Source: Rhinopomastus cyanomelas
Lineage: Eukaryota; Chordata; Aves; Bucerotiformes; Rhinopomastidae
Assembly: GCA_013400115.1 (NCBI GenBank)
Contig: VXBP01000328.1
Span: 248,001 to 312,000, forward strand
Length of the DNA stretch: 64,000 nt
Direction: 5' to 3'
The notes below the pieces were generated by a model. That model was not told the origin of the DNA, did not search any database, and was given only the letters and a program-made list of their open reading frames with translations. The translations under genes and the position numbers were made by a program. Position 1 is the stretch's first letter, and each line of letters opens with the position of its first letter. This document shows, piece after piece, positions 25,309 to 39,458 of the stretch.

Positions 25309-28300
25309 CACCTTCCTGCAATAGTTACTGTATGAGACCACATTAAAAAAATAGCTATCCCACCTGGAAAGAACTAGGATCTTTATTGTAGCTGTAGACA
25401 GGTCAAAGCCTGAGAGGATTTTTGAGAAAGAAAGAAAGAAAATTGTTTTGAAAGCCTGCGAGTTGCAGGGACTCCAGCAAAATAGTTTTCTAGCAGATTA
25501 AACAGCCCAAAACATCATTAGTCTGTACCACTTGCAACAGACTTAGTCATAGCTTCTTCCTCCTGGCCCTCAAGGGCAATATCCATTTTTAAATACAGAC
25601 CCCCTCCTCTTTAGTCACCTTTAATAGAATGCTCCTTTAAAAAGTTAATGGTACAGACAGGGCCCTGCAGTAGTTGCAAAGAAGGTATTTTTTCCCCCTG
25701 CACACCCATCCTCATGGCAACAGCCAGAAATACCCTTCAATAACCCGTACGTGTCAACAAGCTCCATTTCAGCCCAGGATGTTTGGTGTAGCAGTTATTT
25801 CACAAGCCTCTGGTGGGACTGTAAATTCTGGCAGCGTCAAATACATTTCCTTTTATTACAAAACCCATTTTGAAGCCATCAGAGAGATTTCTCATTTGTA
25901 AACGAGAACTTCTTCTATATTTAGAGTATTACTTGGATTACAGATTTATTTTTTTTCTTCCTGACACTGCAGAAATGAAGAGAAAGAAAAGGCAGGAGCA
26001 CTAGCAGAGGCAAGCAGGCAACTTTTCAAGTACTGGAAAAGGTTTTAAGCTCTTGGAGAAGATTCCTCTGCATTTGAAGGAAAGGCCTGATTCACAACTT
26101 CCAGCTAAAACACTGTCCCTGACTTCACCTCCCCATAGTGGGAACTCTCCCTTCAACCAGGCTCACCTGCAATGGTCAAGGTGTTGCAGGGATGTGGGGT
26201 GGGGGGGAATCCAAAGGTCTATCAAATACATGGTCAGGAGACCATCATTCCCTTTCATATCTCCCACTTCTCCTCTGCTAAAAGTACAAATATTACCTAC
26301 TGACCTCTCAGCCAAACAGAGGGGAGCAGACCATCCTCACAAGGCATCTGATAACCCAAGGGCAGGCACACTTGTAGCCGTACTGAACCAACTTGATTTA
26401 ACACATACACTGAAGTATAGCAGGATGTGGTCTTTGTCAGTCGAATAAAACTTGACTAGCTGATGGAAGTAGAGATTTCAGTTAATCCAACAAATGAACT
26501 AATACATTAGGAGAATAAACAAGTCTCTGGTACATGCAAAGATGAACTCTGCTTGGCAGTAGCAACCTTTAAATAATACTTAGCCAAGCTAACAAAAAAA
26601 CCTGACTGGGTAGTGAATAAGACCCCATTTAAAACAAAGCACCATACAGCTCTTTCTTATGGATTTGAGCCATTTTGATGTCTTCGACCAAGTTATCCCA
26701 ACTTGGATGAGATTTTTCATCAGTTCTGGATTACTGGGCTCAGCTATCGCTATCTGCTCAGAGTAAATGTTCCTCAAGCTTGTGATTTCTTGGCTATAAA
26801 CCTGCTCTGCAGCTAGAAGCAATATCAAGGGCTACCCAAACAGCTTGGTACAAATAAACTGGGGGAGGGTTGCATACGTTAGTTCCTAGACCTTTGGATA
26901 TTTCTTTTTTGGGGGGGAGAAGGGCACTGTTCCAATAATTTCTTAAAATGACGGCAGCAGAACAGAGTGTGAAGCTGGGTGGCATGTAGCTGCCAACACA
27001 TCAAGCACTTGCTATGATTCATTAGTCCAGACTTCGATGAGTTGTTCCTGGTTTTGAAATAACTAGAGAAAGAAGGAACTAGACATCCAGCCTGCCAGAG
27101 TTCAGCTGACTGGTACCCAAAATTCCAGATGTTAGGTAAATGCATGGAATGAGCAGACACAAGCTTGGCTGTTTCGTGCTCTGCTCCTCCTGTAACCCTA
27201 CAGTATCCACAGTCATTAACTTGGGGCAAGAGCAACCCTCTTCCACTTCCTTTTTGTATCTGTTTTGTCCATGAAACTGTCCAACGTGTTTTTGATGCCA
27301 CTAGTACCAGCTACCTCCATGCACAGCTTCCTGCAGCAATCAAACCCCCATGTTCACTACCTGCTTAAGCTTATTTATTTCCCTACAAACCTTCAGTGCT
27401 GCATTTCACATATTGACTTCTATTTTACACCAGCAAGTATCTTGTCAAATGATGGAAAGGTCGGTTGTAGCTTGAAGTCATCCAAGTTAACTGGTAGGAG
27501 TGAGAATAAACCAGAATAACAGCAGGTACTACTCTGACAGCTCAGCAATTGTATTCAACTGCCATCTAACTTCTCTATGTGCTTTTCTTTTTTAATGAAA
27601 ACTTTACCATAATTTCTTGTTTATTGAATCTCTTTGTCTGTTTTGCCTATTAAAACTTTTTTCCAGGCTTCCATCTTGCCTTTCCCCAGAGAAAGGGTCT
27701 TTGAAAAGCTTTTATCAACGATAATGTATAATTTACCCAGCTCTAGCTACTTCCAGATGGCCTTCAATGCAATGAATTTATTCAATTGCCATGAACTTTC
27801 CAGTGGGGAAGAAATAAAAGGAAGTGAGAGGAGATTTCTAAAGCAAGAACCTTTCTAGTACCTCAGGAATTACGATACTTCATTTCTTCTAACAAAATCA
27901 CACGGAATTGGATCCATTTCACACAGATACCAGACACTCACAATGACCTCACGCTTGTCTCCAACCCAAACAGCTTTTTCATGGAAAGAGGGCCATAGCA
28001 GGAGCAGGTACTCAGCCTGCTGGCACACCTCGCTGGAATCTCTTGCTTGAAAATCCAGCCATTAACATATGGAGAAGTCTGAGCAAATGCTTCTATTTTT
28101 ATTACACGTTGTCTTTTCAGAGTTATCCTTTTCCCTGCATTATGAGGTTATTTGGCAAAACAGACAGAAAATAATGAATCAGGATCGATAACTGCAAAGC
28201 AGACTACAGCCTTCACATTAGTGTGATGGTGCTTTTTTCTCTACAGAGTCCTCATCCAAGTTGTATGTTGCACAGCACAAATCATTAATGCAATTTTCTT

Positions 28301-31300
28301 AGCAAAAAGGAGCTACTGATTGCACTATCAGGCAGTTCTCGCAGGAGGACAGTTTGGAAAGTCAGACAGGAACCTGGAGATGTCTCCTAAGACCAGAAGC
28401 ATCACTAAAGCCAGGATTTTTCTGTTTTCAAGAGGCTTTGTCACTCCTCTACAGACACTGCTCCCTTGGCAAATCACATCTTCACTAAGACCCTATAATG
28501 AAACCCTGTCCCGTACTGAACCATCACCCAAGGAAACAGGGTCCCAGTACCTCAGAAGACAAACCACAAGCTGGTCACCACCAAGGCTACGTTTCAACAT
28601 CTGCTCAGTGCTTTTTCCCCTTTACTCAGAGGTACCTCCAAGTGTACCTGCTCTGCTCCCTCCACCAAGCGTCTCAAGAGCTCTTGGGCAGGACACCAAG
28701 GACGGTTGCAACAGCAGCGAGGCAGTGGGTGTGCCAGGGCTCCTTCCCATCACGCTGACAGCTCTGCCTCATTGTTTCCCCCTGTAGCCATCTGCTTCTT
28801 GTGTCTTATTCTCAGACTGCAGATCTGCTGCAAAGCAGCCCACAACCACCTTCCTTCATCTTCACATTGCACCTACCAGCGGCACAGGACGCTAGGTCCC
28901 AAGCAGGAATCCTGAGCATTAAAGCAGAGTAAGTCATGACACGTAGACCAAAAACCATTTGCAGAGGATTTGGCTGCTGCAGTTTCCCAGCTATCATGCT
29001 GGCAAAATCACATTTCATAATAATTTCCCAGACATGTTCCAGCTACAGAGGAGTTATCTTCACCAGTACAGCTCCCAAGTCCCAGTATCAAAGTCCTAGG
29101 TCTACACACAAAGCTGCTGAGCAGAAACAAGGTTTATATTCTGATTAATTGTTCAGGATCAAAATATGGGCTCTGACATAATGTAATAGCTATTTTGGCA
29201 CAACTTTTGAGGAGCATGAGTAAGCAGCCTCTCCTAATTGATGTGCAGATCCCTCGAGTGGGTAGTAACTGCATAATAGCTTCATGTTGTCTTCTGAAAG
29301 TTAACACAGATGTGAACCCTGTCAAACTAGTCCACAGTTACCAGCAGCAGCTACACGCTGGGAGAATTTAATCCTGTTTCATCCATTATCTGCAGTTTCT
29401 GTCTCTCGTGGAAACAGATTAACACGGGATGACTTGTACGTTAAGAGCCACAGTCAGTGCGAGCAATTCCAGGTCTCCATGGTGGCAGAACAACTCGAGC
29501 AGATGATCACTTTGGCTTAACAAGTTACCATTCAGCAGCTGAGCAGCAAGGGCAGCCACGTGTGCTGACAGACCTCAGCCAGCATCTACTAAGACAGCTC
29601 AACCTAGCCTATGGTCAGGGAGGTTAGCGTTAACCTGCATTACATCATGTTTGCTGTGCACCAGGACTTTGCACGCAGTAACTACTGCAGTATAGCTGAC
29701 AGCAGTAAATTATTACACAGAATTACCTAAACTATGCTTAAGCTGAAAGATGATTAGCTCACTGAGCCAGTATATCTGGGACATGGTTCTTATGGAGTCA
29801 ACTGGCAGGTTACCAGACCTCTGGCATCACTGCTCATTCATTTAAGAGATTGTATGACTGATTCTTCACATACTGAAAGTCATTAAACTGGATTCATTGG
29901 TCAAGATGTCACTGACTGGAAGCATGGTACTCGTCACACTTCCTAAAGGAAAGTCGTTTGAGACAGAAAAATTCAGCCACACAGAGAAAAATCAATCACA
30001 GGCCAGCAACTATACAACTCACACACCACTTGTACCATGGTTTTATAAGGTCAGCAGTATAATTTTATGCTTCATTGAACCCAATGTAACTGCAAGCTGC
30101 TACAGAAGGAGTTGTCCTGCCCCCCACAGCCTGGATTCCAAAGCTCCTCTGGGTTAGGTCTTGTAACTGTGGCCGTAGCACAAGTCAGTTCTGCAAGCAG
30201 ATAGAAAACCTCTTAGTTTTAAATTATTGTGAGCATGTGTGGTCCTTTCTCATTGAATCAGCGAGATAAACCAACTCTCCCTGCAGCCATTTAGCAGCCA
30301 TCTCCTTCCCAGGGTGCAGGACTGCAACTCAAGGCACAGATGGGAATAACCAGACCTCCAGCAGCAGCCCACAGTCAGACCAGATCAAGGGTAGCACAAA
30401 ACCACTCCCTGCAAAGTGCATAGTCCTTCTGCCCATGTTCATAGGGTGAACTTTCACCCCACCTTACTGCTGTGGAAAGAAAGTAGTTAAGTAAGTGATC
30501 AGAGGCTATTCTTCCCCTTAAGTCACTCAAAGGATAGGGAAAACCCCTGATTCCACATTATTAAGCTCTAGAGAAGATGACTGGGTGAGCACCAGGCCTC
30601 CTGTTTCTTCACCTCTGAAATCTGCTGGAGTAGATAATGCCAAAGAATTGGCAGAACTGTACATTAACATAAGAACACACATCATATGGCGAAGACCAGG
30701 ATTGACAATATTGCCCTCACCGGGTACCCCAGACCCCAAAAAAGATCTGCAAACACCATTTTGTGCACATGGCTTTCAATAAATAAGGAGAAAGCTGCCC
30801 ACAACACCTGCAGCCACCCAAAACCCCATGGCAGCAAGAACTGGCACAGACTTCCTGGCTGTTGAAAGGCCTCTACCCATATGAACTGGTGTGATGCCAG
30901 CAGTCCAGGCCTGCAAAGCATGGGACTTACCAGCTGGCACACACATGCAATAAGCCTTATGCACTCTGGGGAAAAGTAAACCTGCTTCCTCTTGCATAGC
31001 AGCTCTGCTCTTTTGAAGGGAACACCGGTATGCAGTTGTGCTCCAACTCTGCAGACCTCTTCCCAGGGAAGATCAAGGTGACTTCTCTTTCACATTAACT
31101 GTAGTAGGATGTACAATAAGGGCACAGCACTATAAAGAACACTAGCAGATATATCACAAGGGCCAGACGTGTTTTTGTGAAGTGACTGCTGCACGCAGGA
31201 GTGGTTTTCCTTCCATGTACCATCCTTCTGTGCCTTTCTCCAACAATAAATTCAGCACAATATGCTGGAGTGCAGTCTGCTGTTGAAAGTAGGCAAATCC

Positions 31301-31574
31301 TCAGTTACAGAGAAGAGGATCTCATCTACTGGTCTGTACCACCAGCTGAACCAGGGGTCCCTCCATCTTTTCTCCCAGTCTCCGTGAAAGCTCCACATGC
31401 CTCTCAGTTGTGCTGTCAGAGCCTGCCAATGGCCACATATCAGAAAAAGCTGTGCAATAAATCTCAGTGCAGTAACCAGTCAATGTGCCACAGGAGAAAT
31501 CCCAAGTCCACTGATAATTCCCAGTTTAATTCAGAACGCTCCTTACCCTAAGAAGACAGAGGTGAGGCAACGGC
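25309..31574. other. Intronic DNA, no gene recognised
   Basis: Unique sequence with a GAAA microsatellite at 25426-25442, a G-rich run near 26197-26208 and a CACGTG E-box at 29557-29562. A plus-strand open frame of about 155 codons at 28320-28787 resembles no known protein and has no promoter-like context. Confidence 0.55.
25426..25442. repeat. (GAAA)n microsatellite
   Basis: About four GAAA units. Confidence 0.85.
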
Positions 31575-31652
31575 TGGGTGATCCTGCTGTGGCAGGGGGA
31601 GTGGACGAAGTAACCTTTCAGGTCCCTTCAATCCCTAACGTTCTGTGATTCA
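31575..31652 (+). mobile_element. CR1 LINE 3' end fragment
   Basis: GGTGATCCTGCTGTGGCAGG, then GGTCCCTTCAATCCCTAACG and TTCTGTGATTC is the plus-strand CR1 3' end of the main subfamily, truncated to about 78 bp. Confidence 0.9.
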
Positions 31653-32355
31653 AAGTGCTTTTTTTGTAAGAACTCAGCAGCTAGCACAGCTCCCTGTAAA
31701 CTGCAGATAATTTAATTTCTGCACTACCCTGTTTCAGTTTCTCATTACTGACTACCTTTCATGTTTTAATTCACATGACATTAGATTTGCTGCACTAAAT
31801 GAGCACCTTCTGAACTCCAGAATAAAATGGAGGTTAATTACTAAACCAGATTTTTAAGTGAGACTAAAACTCTATTAATGCCTAAAGCAATGCTAAACTT
31901 GACAACATAATTGAAGTTAAGCATGGCAGAGTTAAACTGCCCCAACAGCTTATTTCAAGCAGCAGCTCACACAGTGTGAATAAGACCTCCCAGGATCCTG
32001 TATTTTCCCCAAATGATGGAGGACAGGAGTCCTGCTTCCAAGTCTTGCCCTTGCAGTGAGATACACAAGTGGCAGATGCCCCGATCGCTCCCCCTACCTT
32101 CTTCTCATCTGCCCTGTACACCCCACTGAGCCTTTGAATAAATAAACACGGGAAGACAAACAAGTGATGGGGTAAAAAGAGCTCTTACTACAGGTAGCAC
32201 AGGTAGAGGCAAAAACCACCATCAAGATCTGCTGACACCAAGCATTCACATGGTATTAATATGGTCAGAAAGACATCTCTCAAAGCCTTACAGCACCCCA
32301 GAACACTGATATTGCTGCATCCATTTACCATTCAAAGGGAGAACAATGGAATTAT
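31653..32355. other. Intronic DNA, nothing recognised
   Basis: Unique AT-rich sequence. A TCACATGA motif (MITF/TFE-type core) is at 31771-31778. Confidence 0.5.
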
Positions 32356-32465
32356 GGAATCATAGAATGGTTTATGTTGGAAGAGATCTTAGAGATCATC
32401 TAGTTCCAAATCCTCTGCCACAGGCAGGACCATCCCTCATAGACCAGGCTGCCCCAGGTCACTGT
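32356..32465 (-). mobile_element. CR1 LINE 3' end fragment
   Basis: GAATCATAGAATGGTTTATG, then TTGGAAGAGATCTTAGAGAT and CATCTAGTTCCAAATCC is the reversed CR1 3' end of a second, older subfamily. Confidence 0.88.
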
Positions 32466-33144
32466 CATTCATGTGAGAAAAGTCCTACTGGCCTGCATAA
32501 ATGCAGACATCATTCTCATCTAGAAACTTAACATCAAGATGGTAAGTTTACAGAGTCTCAGGTTTGTTTGGAGCTTCCAGATAGCAGTAAGCAATCAGTG
32601 TTCTCCCCAAAAAGACCTTCTCTTAGAAAGAGCCCTTAACTTTCTGCTGAGAGCTTAGACAGTCACTTACTTTTCATAGTGCTTATAGTCCCTGGGAAAG
32701 CAAAAGGAACCATGCCAGGAGCAGTAAACTGGTTTCTCTTCTATACTTGATGGTTTGCTACAGCCAGTTACCTTCACTTAACCAGACATGTCAGAGCATG
32801 ACAACAGGGAGATGAATGCAGCCTCAGGAAATACAAACTAGAGACTACAGAGCCAGTAAATGTCCATCTCTATGGCTGGTACCACGTGAATCAATCAAGA
32901 CTGCTACAGCACGGCACAGCACTAGACTCTTACTTGCTCATGACAGCGTCATTAAAGGCTTGTGTTTAATTGCTATGTTTTATTTTACCCTGGAAGGCAC
33001 CTCTGAAGTTAACTTTTCAATTAATTCCAGTGATCGTCTGTTGTGCTAAAGAACATGTTCTGTAGGGTCTCCAGCTAGCTGGCCTCTGAAGCTGTCAAAA
33101 ACAATCTACAGGAAACTGTAGTTCCAGATAACTGCGTGGTAAAG
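32466..33144. other. Intronic DNA, nothing recognised
   Basis: Unique sequence. TCATGTGA (32469-32476) and CCACGTGAA (around 32882-32890) are E-box motifs without further support. Confidence 0.5.
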
Positions 33145-33665
33145 AATCACAGAACATTAGGGATTGGCAGGGACCTTGAAAGGTCATTCAGTCCAAACAC
33201 CCAGCCACAGCAGGATCACCTAGACTAAGTCGCACAGAAACACATCCAGGTGAGTTTGAAATGACTCCAGAGAAGAAGACTCCACAACCTCCAGGGCAGT
33301 CCCTTCCAGTGCTCTGTCACCCTCACTGGGAAGAAGTTCCTTCTCATATTGATGTGGAACATTCTATGTTCCAGCTCACACCCACTGCCCCTTGTCCTAC
33401 CATTAGATACCACTGGGCAGAGCCTGGTTCCATCCTCCTGATACCCACCCTTCACATATTTATAAACATCAATGAGGTCACCCTTCAGTCTCCTTTTTTC
33501 CAAGCTCAAGAGACCCAGCTCCCTCAGCCTTTCCTCCTAAGGGAGGTGCTCCACTCCCTTCATCATCTTCATGGCTCTGCGCTGGACTCTCTCCAGCAGT
33601 TCTGTGTCCTTCTTGACCTGAGGGGCCCACAACTGGACACAATATTCCAGACAACAGCCAAGGCA
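33145..33665 (-). mobile_element. CR1 LINE fragment, about 520 bp
   Basis: A reversed CR1 of the main subfamily starts with AATCACAGAACATTAGGGAT and runs through CCTTCCAGTGCTCTGTCACC and CAAGCTCAAGAGACCCAGCT to the ORF2 region (CCACAACTGGACACAATATT). On the minus strand, pieces of the ORF2 C-terminus are readable (EKRRLKGDLIDVYKYVKG...). It is 5'-truncated near 33665 and frame-broken. Confidence 0.93.
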
Positions 33666-34290
33666 AGATGTGTCTTGACTCAAGCTTAGATACTAAAATC
33701 CATGTGATATTTATTTAAAATAGCTTGCAGAAGCATGTTGTACAGAGTCTCGATGAACAGAGACACAGCTGCACGTCACAAAAAGACACTTTACACACAG
33801 CACACTGAGGAGCTGATTCTAGAATTATCCCAGCATGAAACAGACAAAGTTCACGTTTACTATTTTAGAGGTAATTTTGTTGTTAGTGTATGGATTCATA
33901 ACAGACAAGTTAGTGCTGGTGCATCAAAGAAGTGGAATATTTTAGTCAGCAGCCTCGTGGAATTATTGTACGTGTTGAAAAGTTCAGATAACATCACAGG
34001 CAATGAGCATCTGTCAAATGCTTTGCACAAACACCACCACAGTCCAGTTCTGCAGCACTGGACACAACCTCTGCACTCAAGCTGAGGTGCTTATTAAATA
34101 AGGTTATGCTGTAGCGTGCTTTGCATTCTTCCACAGTGGGACATGACAGAGCAAAAAACTAGCTTTAGATTCAGTCAAACGAGAGAGAAAGAAAACCTGT
34201 CAGCCTTTCAGCTAAGAGTGAAAAAGACAGAGAAGTTCAGTTTATGTACAAGTTATAAAAATAAAAGCCACATATTTTTTACTGTGGGTG
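33666..34290. other. Intronic DNA, nothing recognised
   Basis: Unique AT-rich sequence between two CR1 pieces. Confidence 0.5.
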
Positions 34291-34314
34291 ACTCCTCTGG
34301 TCATCCAGAGGAGT
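34291..34314. repeat. Perfect 10-bp inverted repeat (hairpin)
   Basis: ACTCCTCTGG and CCAGAGGAGT flank a 4-base TCAT loop, at the start of a CR1 3' fragment. Confidence 0.85.
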
Positions 34315-34447
34315 TTTGGTCTCTTGTCTTTGGAGACACTCAAAATCCAACAATACACTGCTCTAAGAAACCTCCTTCCTACGATGAGCAACAGAGCTGG
34401 ACAAGATGATCTCCAGAGGTGTCACCTCAAAGACTCTACGATTCTAT
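34305..34447 (+). mobile_element. CR1 LINE 3' end fragment, old
   Basis: TTTGGAGACACTCAAAATCC, then GCTGGACAAGATGATCTCCA and ACGATTCTAT resembles a diverged plus-strand CR1 3' UTR and tail. Confidence 0.75.
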
Positions 34448-36135
34448 ATAGTGACTGCAAAAAGCTTTTGACTGCTGAAAATAGCCCTATTCCAAATTTT
34501 CAGAACCCACCCACATGAAATCAAGTATTAAACCAACAATGGTTGGCTGTGAAAACAGCCTAGCTTGGGTTCAGAAGGCTGCAGTCACACACAGCTCCTT
34601 TTTCAGAGGAGCCACACAACCACTCGCTGTTGCAGATTGTAGTGGCTGTAGCAGCGGTGTCATGTTGTGGGGGTCCTACAAGTCCCATCTGGGTCGCCAC
34701 TAACATCATGGGTCAGACCAAGAATACAATTCGACCAACAACTCCCATCTAAAGCATCAGACACTTATGAATCTGTAGGCAATGAAAGAAACCCAAACTT
34801 TAAACTTTTCTGCAGAAAACACTCAAATTCAATTCACAGACTCTACTCAGATTTTAAAGCGTAACAGATGCACGGGAGAGTTCAAACTTCGAGGTTTAAC
34901 CACGTTTAAATCTAAATAGTTTTCTCTCAAATGCCTAAAACTTTTCCATGCCAACAACTTCAGCACTTTCCTCCACTTCATTTAAAAACAAACTCACCTA
35001 CAAAACCCGAACTCCTCAGCCAGTGGTATCAACAGGACATCAGAAACTAAACTAAACCAGCAGTTAGGTCTAAGACAAATGTGACAGGCAGTGCTCTTCA
35101 TCCATCATACAGAAACTCAGTCAATCCTGCATCTCACGTTGAAAAGACTGTGCATCTATCTTTTTCTAGAGGGACTTTTTCTGTATCTAAGTGGTATTTC
35201 AGTGAAAGCAGACTACAATCAGAGCGTCAGGCTCAAAAGTGCATCAGATTTAACAGCCTGCCATATGCTGAACACTTCTCCCAGTCCAACAACATGTTCA
35301 AACCACAAGCTGAAATTTAAGCACAAATAGTCTTGAGTAGCACAGTTCATGCATTCGAGGTTTGCTGGGTCAGGGTAGAGCACTGGTGTATTTGTCACAG
35401 CCCTGGGGCTGCAACAAGTTCAAACCTATGAGTACAAAAGCAAGTGAATTACTTTGCATAGCAAAGTAAAGAACACATGAAGTGTTTTGGTGAACACAGG
35501 TTTGATCAAGGGAGGTCTATAAACATAAGCTTAACTTCAGCTGGCATTTAAGCTCGACCTCTTTCATGAATGCTCAATGCTTCTTTAGCTTACAGCTCCA
35601 CTAACGCCAAAGATTCTAAGTGCTTTAAGGGGGGAAAACAAAAAGCCTGTGGCAGGCATTTATCAGGGAGAATGCTCCTCAGAGAGACTATAGATCATTT
35701 TAGTATTCCAGTTACTTTTATAACGTCAAACAAGCTCAAGTTGTTTCTAAAATTCTGGGTCATAAAGCAGCAATATAGGTACCTCCTTGAATATTCATCT
35801 TCATCTAACAAAACGCTAGGAAACAGAAAAAAGCCAAAACTTCAGTAGAATTCAGTTAAATTATCCGGTTGGTTTTCATTCCACAGAAAATCCTAAACCA
35901 TTGGTTTGCAGAGCACAGTGTTTTCTAAATACACTAAATAAAGAGAAAACAATGCACAAGTGGAAAGTGCAAATGCTGAGACCGTTGTATTTTTGTTCCA
36001 GCAGAAACACAACACAACCAATAGAGTCTTGCAGTTCTAGAGCACCCGTCCTTCTGCTGCCAGGGGTGCTCTGCAGCTGGAAGTGCCACCAAATGCAGTG
36101 CACACAGTTCCTAGTCCAACTGCTGCTTTTTTCAT
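34448..36135. other. Intronic DNA, nothing recognised
   Basis: Unique AT-rich, CpG-poor sequence with only short open frames. Confidence 0.5.
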
Positions 36136-36421
36136 ATAATCGTAGAATGGTTTAGGTTAGAAGGGACCATGTAGTTCCACCCACCTGCCTTGGACAGGGA
36201 CACCCTCTCACTAGATCAGGTTGCCCAGAGCTTCAACACTTCCAGGGGACAGAGAAGCCACAGCCTCTCATGGCAACCTGTTCCAGTGCCTCAGCACTCT
36301 CTCAGGGAGGAATTTCTTCCTAAAATCTAATCTGAATCTCCCCTCTTCTAGCTTGAAACAACCCCCACCCCGCTTACCCTATCACAGCATGTCCTAGTAA
36401 AGAGTCCCTCTATAGCTTTTC
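36136..36421 (-). mobile_element. CR1 LINE fragment, older subfamily
   Basis: ATAATCGTAGAATGGTTTAG, then GCAACCTGTTCCAGTGCCTC and AATTTCTTCCTAAAATCTAA is the reversed CR1 3' region. Divergence suggests it is older than the main subfamily. CR1-like but weaker sequence may extend to about 36600. Confidence 0.9.
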
Positions 36422-36820
36422 TACGTTGCACATAGAAAGGAAGAACCTACATTTCATCACAGACCTCAAAGCCTAGCATCCCCTAAAGCACTACAAGAAG
36501 CCCATGAGCACCTACTGAACAGCCTCTAGGCATTTAGGATGATTCTGCACGCAGCCAAATTTGGCATTTCCCCAAAGCACAGCCTGATTCTGTAGCTCTT
36601 AAATACAGAGAAAACCATCTCAGATTATACAGTGATTACAGATTTGGAGTTTCAAGGGCTGTGAAAGTCCTTGCCACAAAAAGTAAAGCCACTGAAGAGA
36701 GACAACAAGGACAGATACTGTAATTTTCTGCACTTTTACTTAATAAACCTCAGTGTAAAGGTACTAAATTACAGACAGGAAATACACCAGAGAGTTGCAT
36801 GACAACACCAAATTCTGCTG

Positions 36821-36842
36821 ATGGTAGACTTCAGTCTACCAT
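36821..36842. repeat. Perfect 10-bp inverted repeat
   Basis: ATGGTAGACT and AGTCTACCAT are separated by only TC. Confidence 0.9.
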
Positions 36843-39458
36843 GAGAAAACTCATCAGAAAGATTAGCAAGAGATGAGCCATGGAAAAATCTCTCTGCAGT
36901 TACAGATAGATATTCATTCCCTTTACACAGCATCTCACTACAATGTTTCATAGCAACGAGGCAAGAGTTATTAGATAGCAGGGATGAGGCTGGTAACCAT
37001 ACAACCATACATACCTCCAGCTCCTAGCACATATCAAACAATGCAAGAAAAGAGCTGAGTGAGCAAACCCAGTACTTAGACAAGGGGTAGCTGTAAGAGA
37101 CCACTAAAGCATCTCTTCTTCAGACCCTTAACGTGTTTTCTCATGCAGCACTGCTGGCTTTCCACATCAGCCAGCCAGGATGGCACAGACAAGAGCAGCA
37201 CCACGATCTGATGAGCATTGTTCCATGGTGGGCATATCCGTTGGGACAGTAGGACTTCTCATCTTCTGTCTCTGTACTGCACAGGAGAAGCTCTGGAAAT
37301 GAAAACGGCGCCTCGCTGCAAGAGCCACCTTTTCTCACCAGGCTTCTTCCACTGAGCTGGTACACAGTGCGAAACTTGGCACCGCAGAACAGCAATCAGG
37401 AACACGAGATCATTGGACCTGTTCCTCTGCAAGTCTATTTATAGTCTCAAGTGCTGCTGCAAGGCAAAAGGCCAAACGATCAACAGTTTGGAAGATCAAG
37501 TCCCTAGAGCTGCCACCTGAGACCCAAGAAGACACAGGCACCCTGGATCGGTGCAATAGAAAACTGCAGACCCACAGGAGGGAAATACTGTGCTGTGGAG
37601 ATCAAGACACTCCAGCACAACCCTTACAAGCACCTTCATCAGAAAGGCTAAAGTAAGGGATAATTAACAGTCTCCTCCACAAACAAGGACTCCTTTGGAA
37701 ATATGGTAATTACTGCCTACTCGGAAGAATCTCTCCCAGAAATCTGTGAGAAGCTTCTGTAGAGGTAGGGTGGCACATTCCTTTGGAAATACTACAAAGG
37801 CTGCAAGAAATAACCTCCCCAGATCTGCAAAGGTGCAGCAGCTGCAGCACCAGGCCCCTTCCAGCCAACCCTGCTTTCTTTGCAGGACCTGCTCTAGAAC
37901 CTTCGAGATCCTCTTAACAGGCAGATCCATTTCACACTTTTCTACATTATTGAAAACACTGGAAAAACCAAAATCTTTGCTGGCCCTCAGCATCTTCAGA
38001 GCTAACAGCTCCTGCAGCACAGCTTTGTACAGTAAGTATCAAAAGCTGTTTTAGCTGGGAACCAAATTATCACTTGCAGAATAGTTTTGCAATTAGACTG
38101 AAACTGTAAATTGTGCAATAAGCGAAATCAAAAAAACAAGTTTATGATAGAGACAAAACTTATGTCATCTCCTCCCTTACTCACTTTACTCCTTTGTAAC
38201 TTCTACTCTGGTTGAAGCTGCTTCTTGCTGTGCTGTGAAAGATTTCATGTTCCTAAAAAATTAAGCACTTCTGAGAAACAGCATACACTTGTCTTCATTT
38301 TTAACACCTGCCTTGCCCTGACAACTTCCTCACTAGTACATAACCTGCAGAGAGGCCTTTCAGCCACCAGTACCACCAGAGAATCTGTATCATCCCTCAA
38401 CTTCCTTGTCCTCCTGCAACAGTTCAGACACATCCTGTTCTCATAAGTGTAAAGACGTTTTCCCTTCATCCTACACTCTGTGCCCCAACTATCAACAGTC
38501 TTATTTCAAAGCTGGCCTCTGAGCTGACCTCAGGTACAGATATTCGGTCAAACTACCTTTCAGAAACACAGAGGTGAAAACCATCTAATTTCTGAGCACA
38601 TGCTCTGAACCACCTGGTACAGCAGTTCACCTTCAGACAAATAACTGATTTCTGGAGCAGGGTGAGAACCTTTCCAGGCAAATGCTCAGTCCATTGTGTT
38701 ACACCAAGACACTCCTGTCCCTACCAGTTAATTAATTCTATACAAGGCAATGCATATATGGACTCGTTGCTGCAAGAGACAACACAGCAAGTTCACAGTT
38801 TACTGGTTTGGGCAGTCCAAAGGGTGGTTGCCATGTTGAATCCCATGTTTTGGATCACAGACAGGACTGGAACTCAAAACTACTGTGTCTGAAGTGGATA
38901 AAATTGGAGTAGGGGGATACTCTACTACCTGCTCTTCATCTCTGAAGAGCAGACTTGTCTTTGGCACATCACTCTGAGAGAGTTAGGAAGAGCTCACCTA
39001 GACCAGACAACCAATCTTCAAGGGACTGCATCCAACACCAGACTCCTACACCCTGCACTGGCTGACTTGGGCAATCCCCCACTCCACATGCTGGTTTTCA
39101 CAAGGCTTCTTTGAAGCCACCTTTCTCCCATGTGTTCTGTACAAAACCTACACACCTCATGGGTTGGGTTTTTTTTTAATTCCACTAGGCAACAGAACAC
39201 ATAAAAATGAGGTGATGCAAGGCTAAACCAAAGTCCCCCTTATGAATATAGCCCTAGGTGCCCAACAGGATGTGACAGGTGGACAGGCAGGCGAGCTGAG
39301 CGGGAGGATGAGGTCACAAAATAAGCAGTTGCACAGCACACTACTAATCTTAAATTCCAAACTCATTATGCATGAGCCTAACAAACAAAGGAGCATCTTA
39401 ACAGATTTACAATGTGTCCTCTGCAAGGGTGGAATAATTATTTATCAGATAGCAACCT

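Noticed and set aside
28320..28787. Plus-strand 155-codon open frame
   Set aside because: No recognisable domain, no promoter-like context, and overlapping frames of similar quality.
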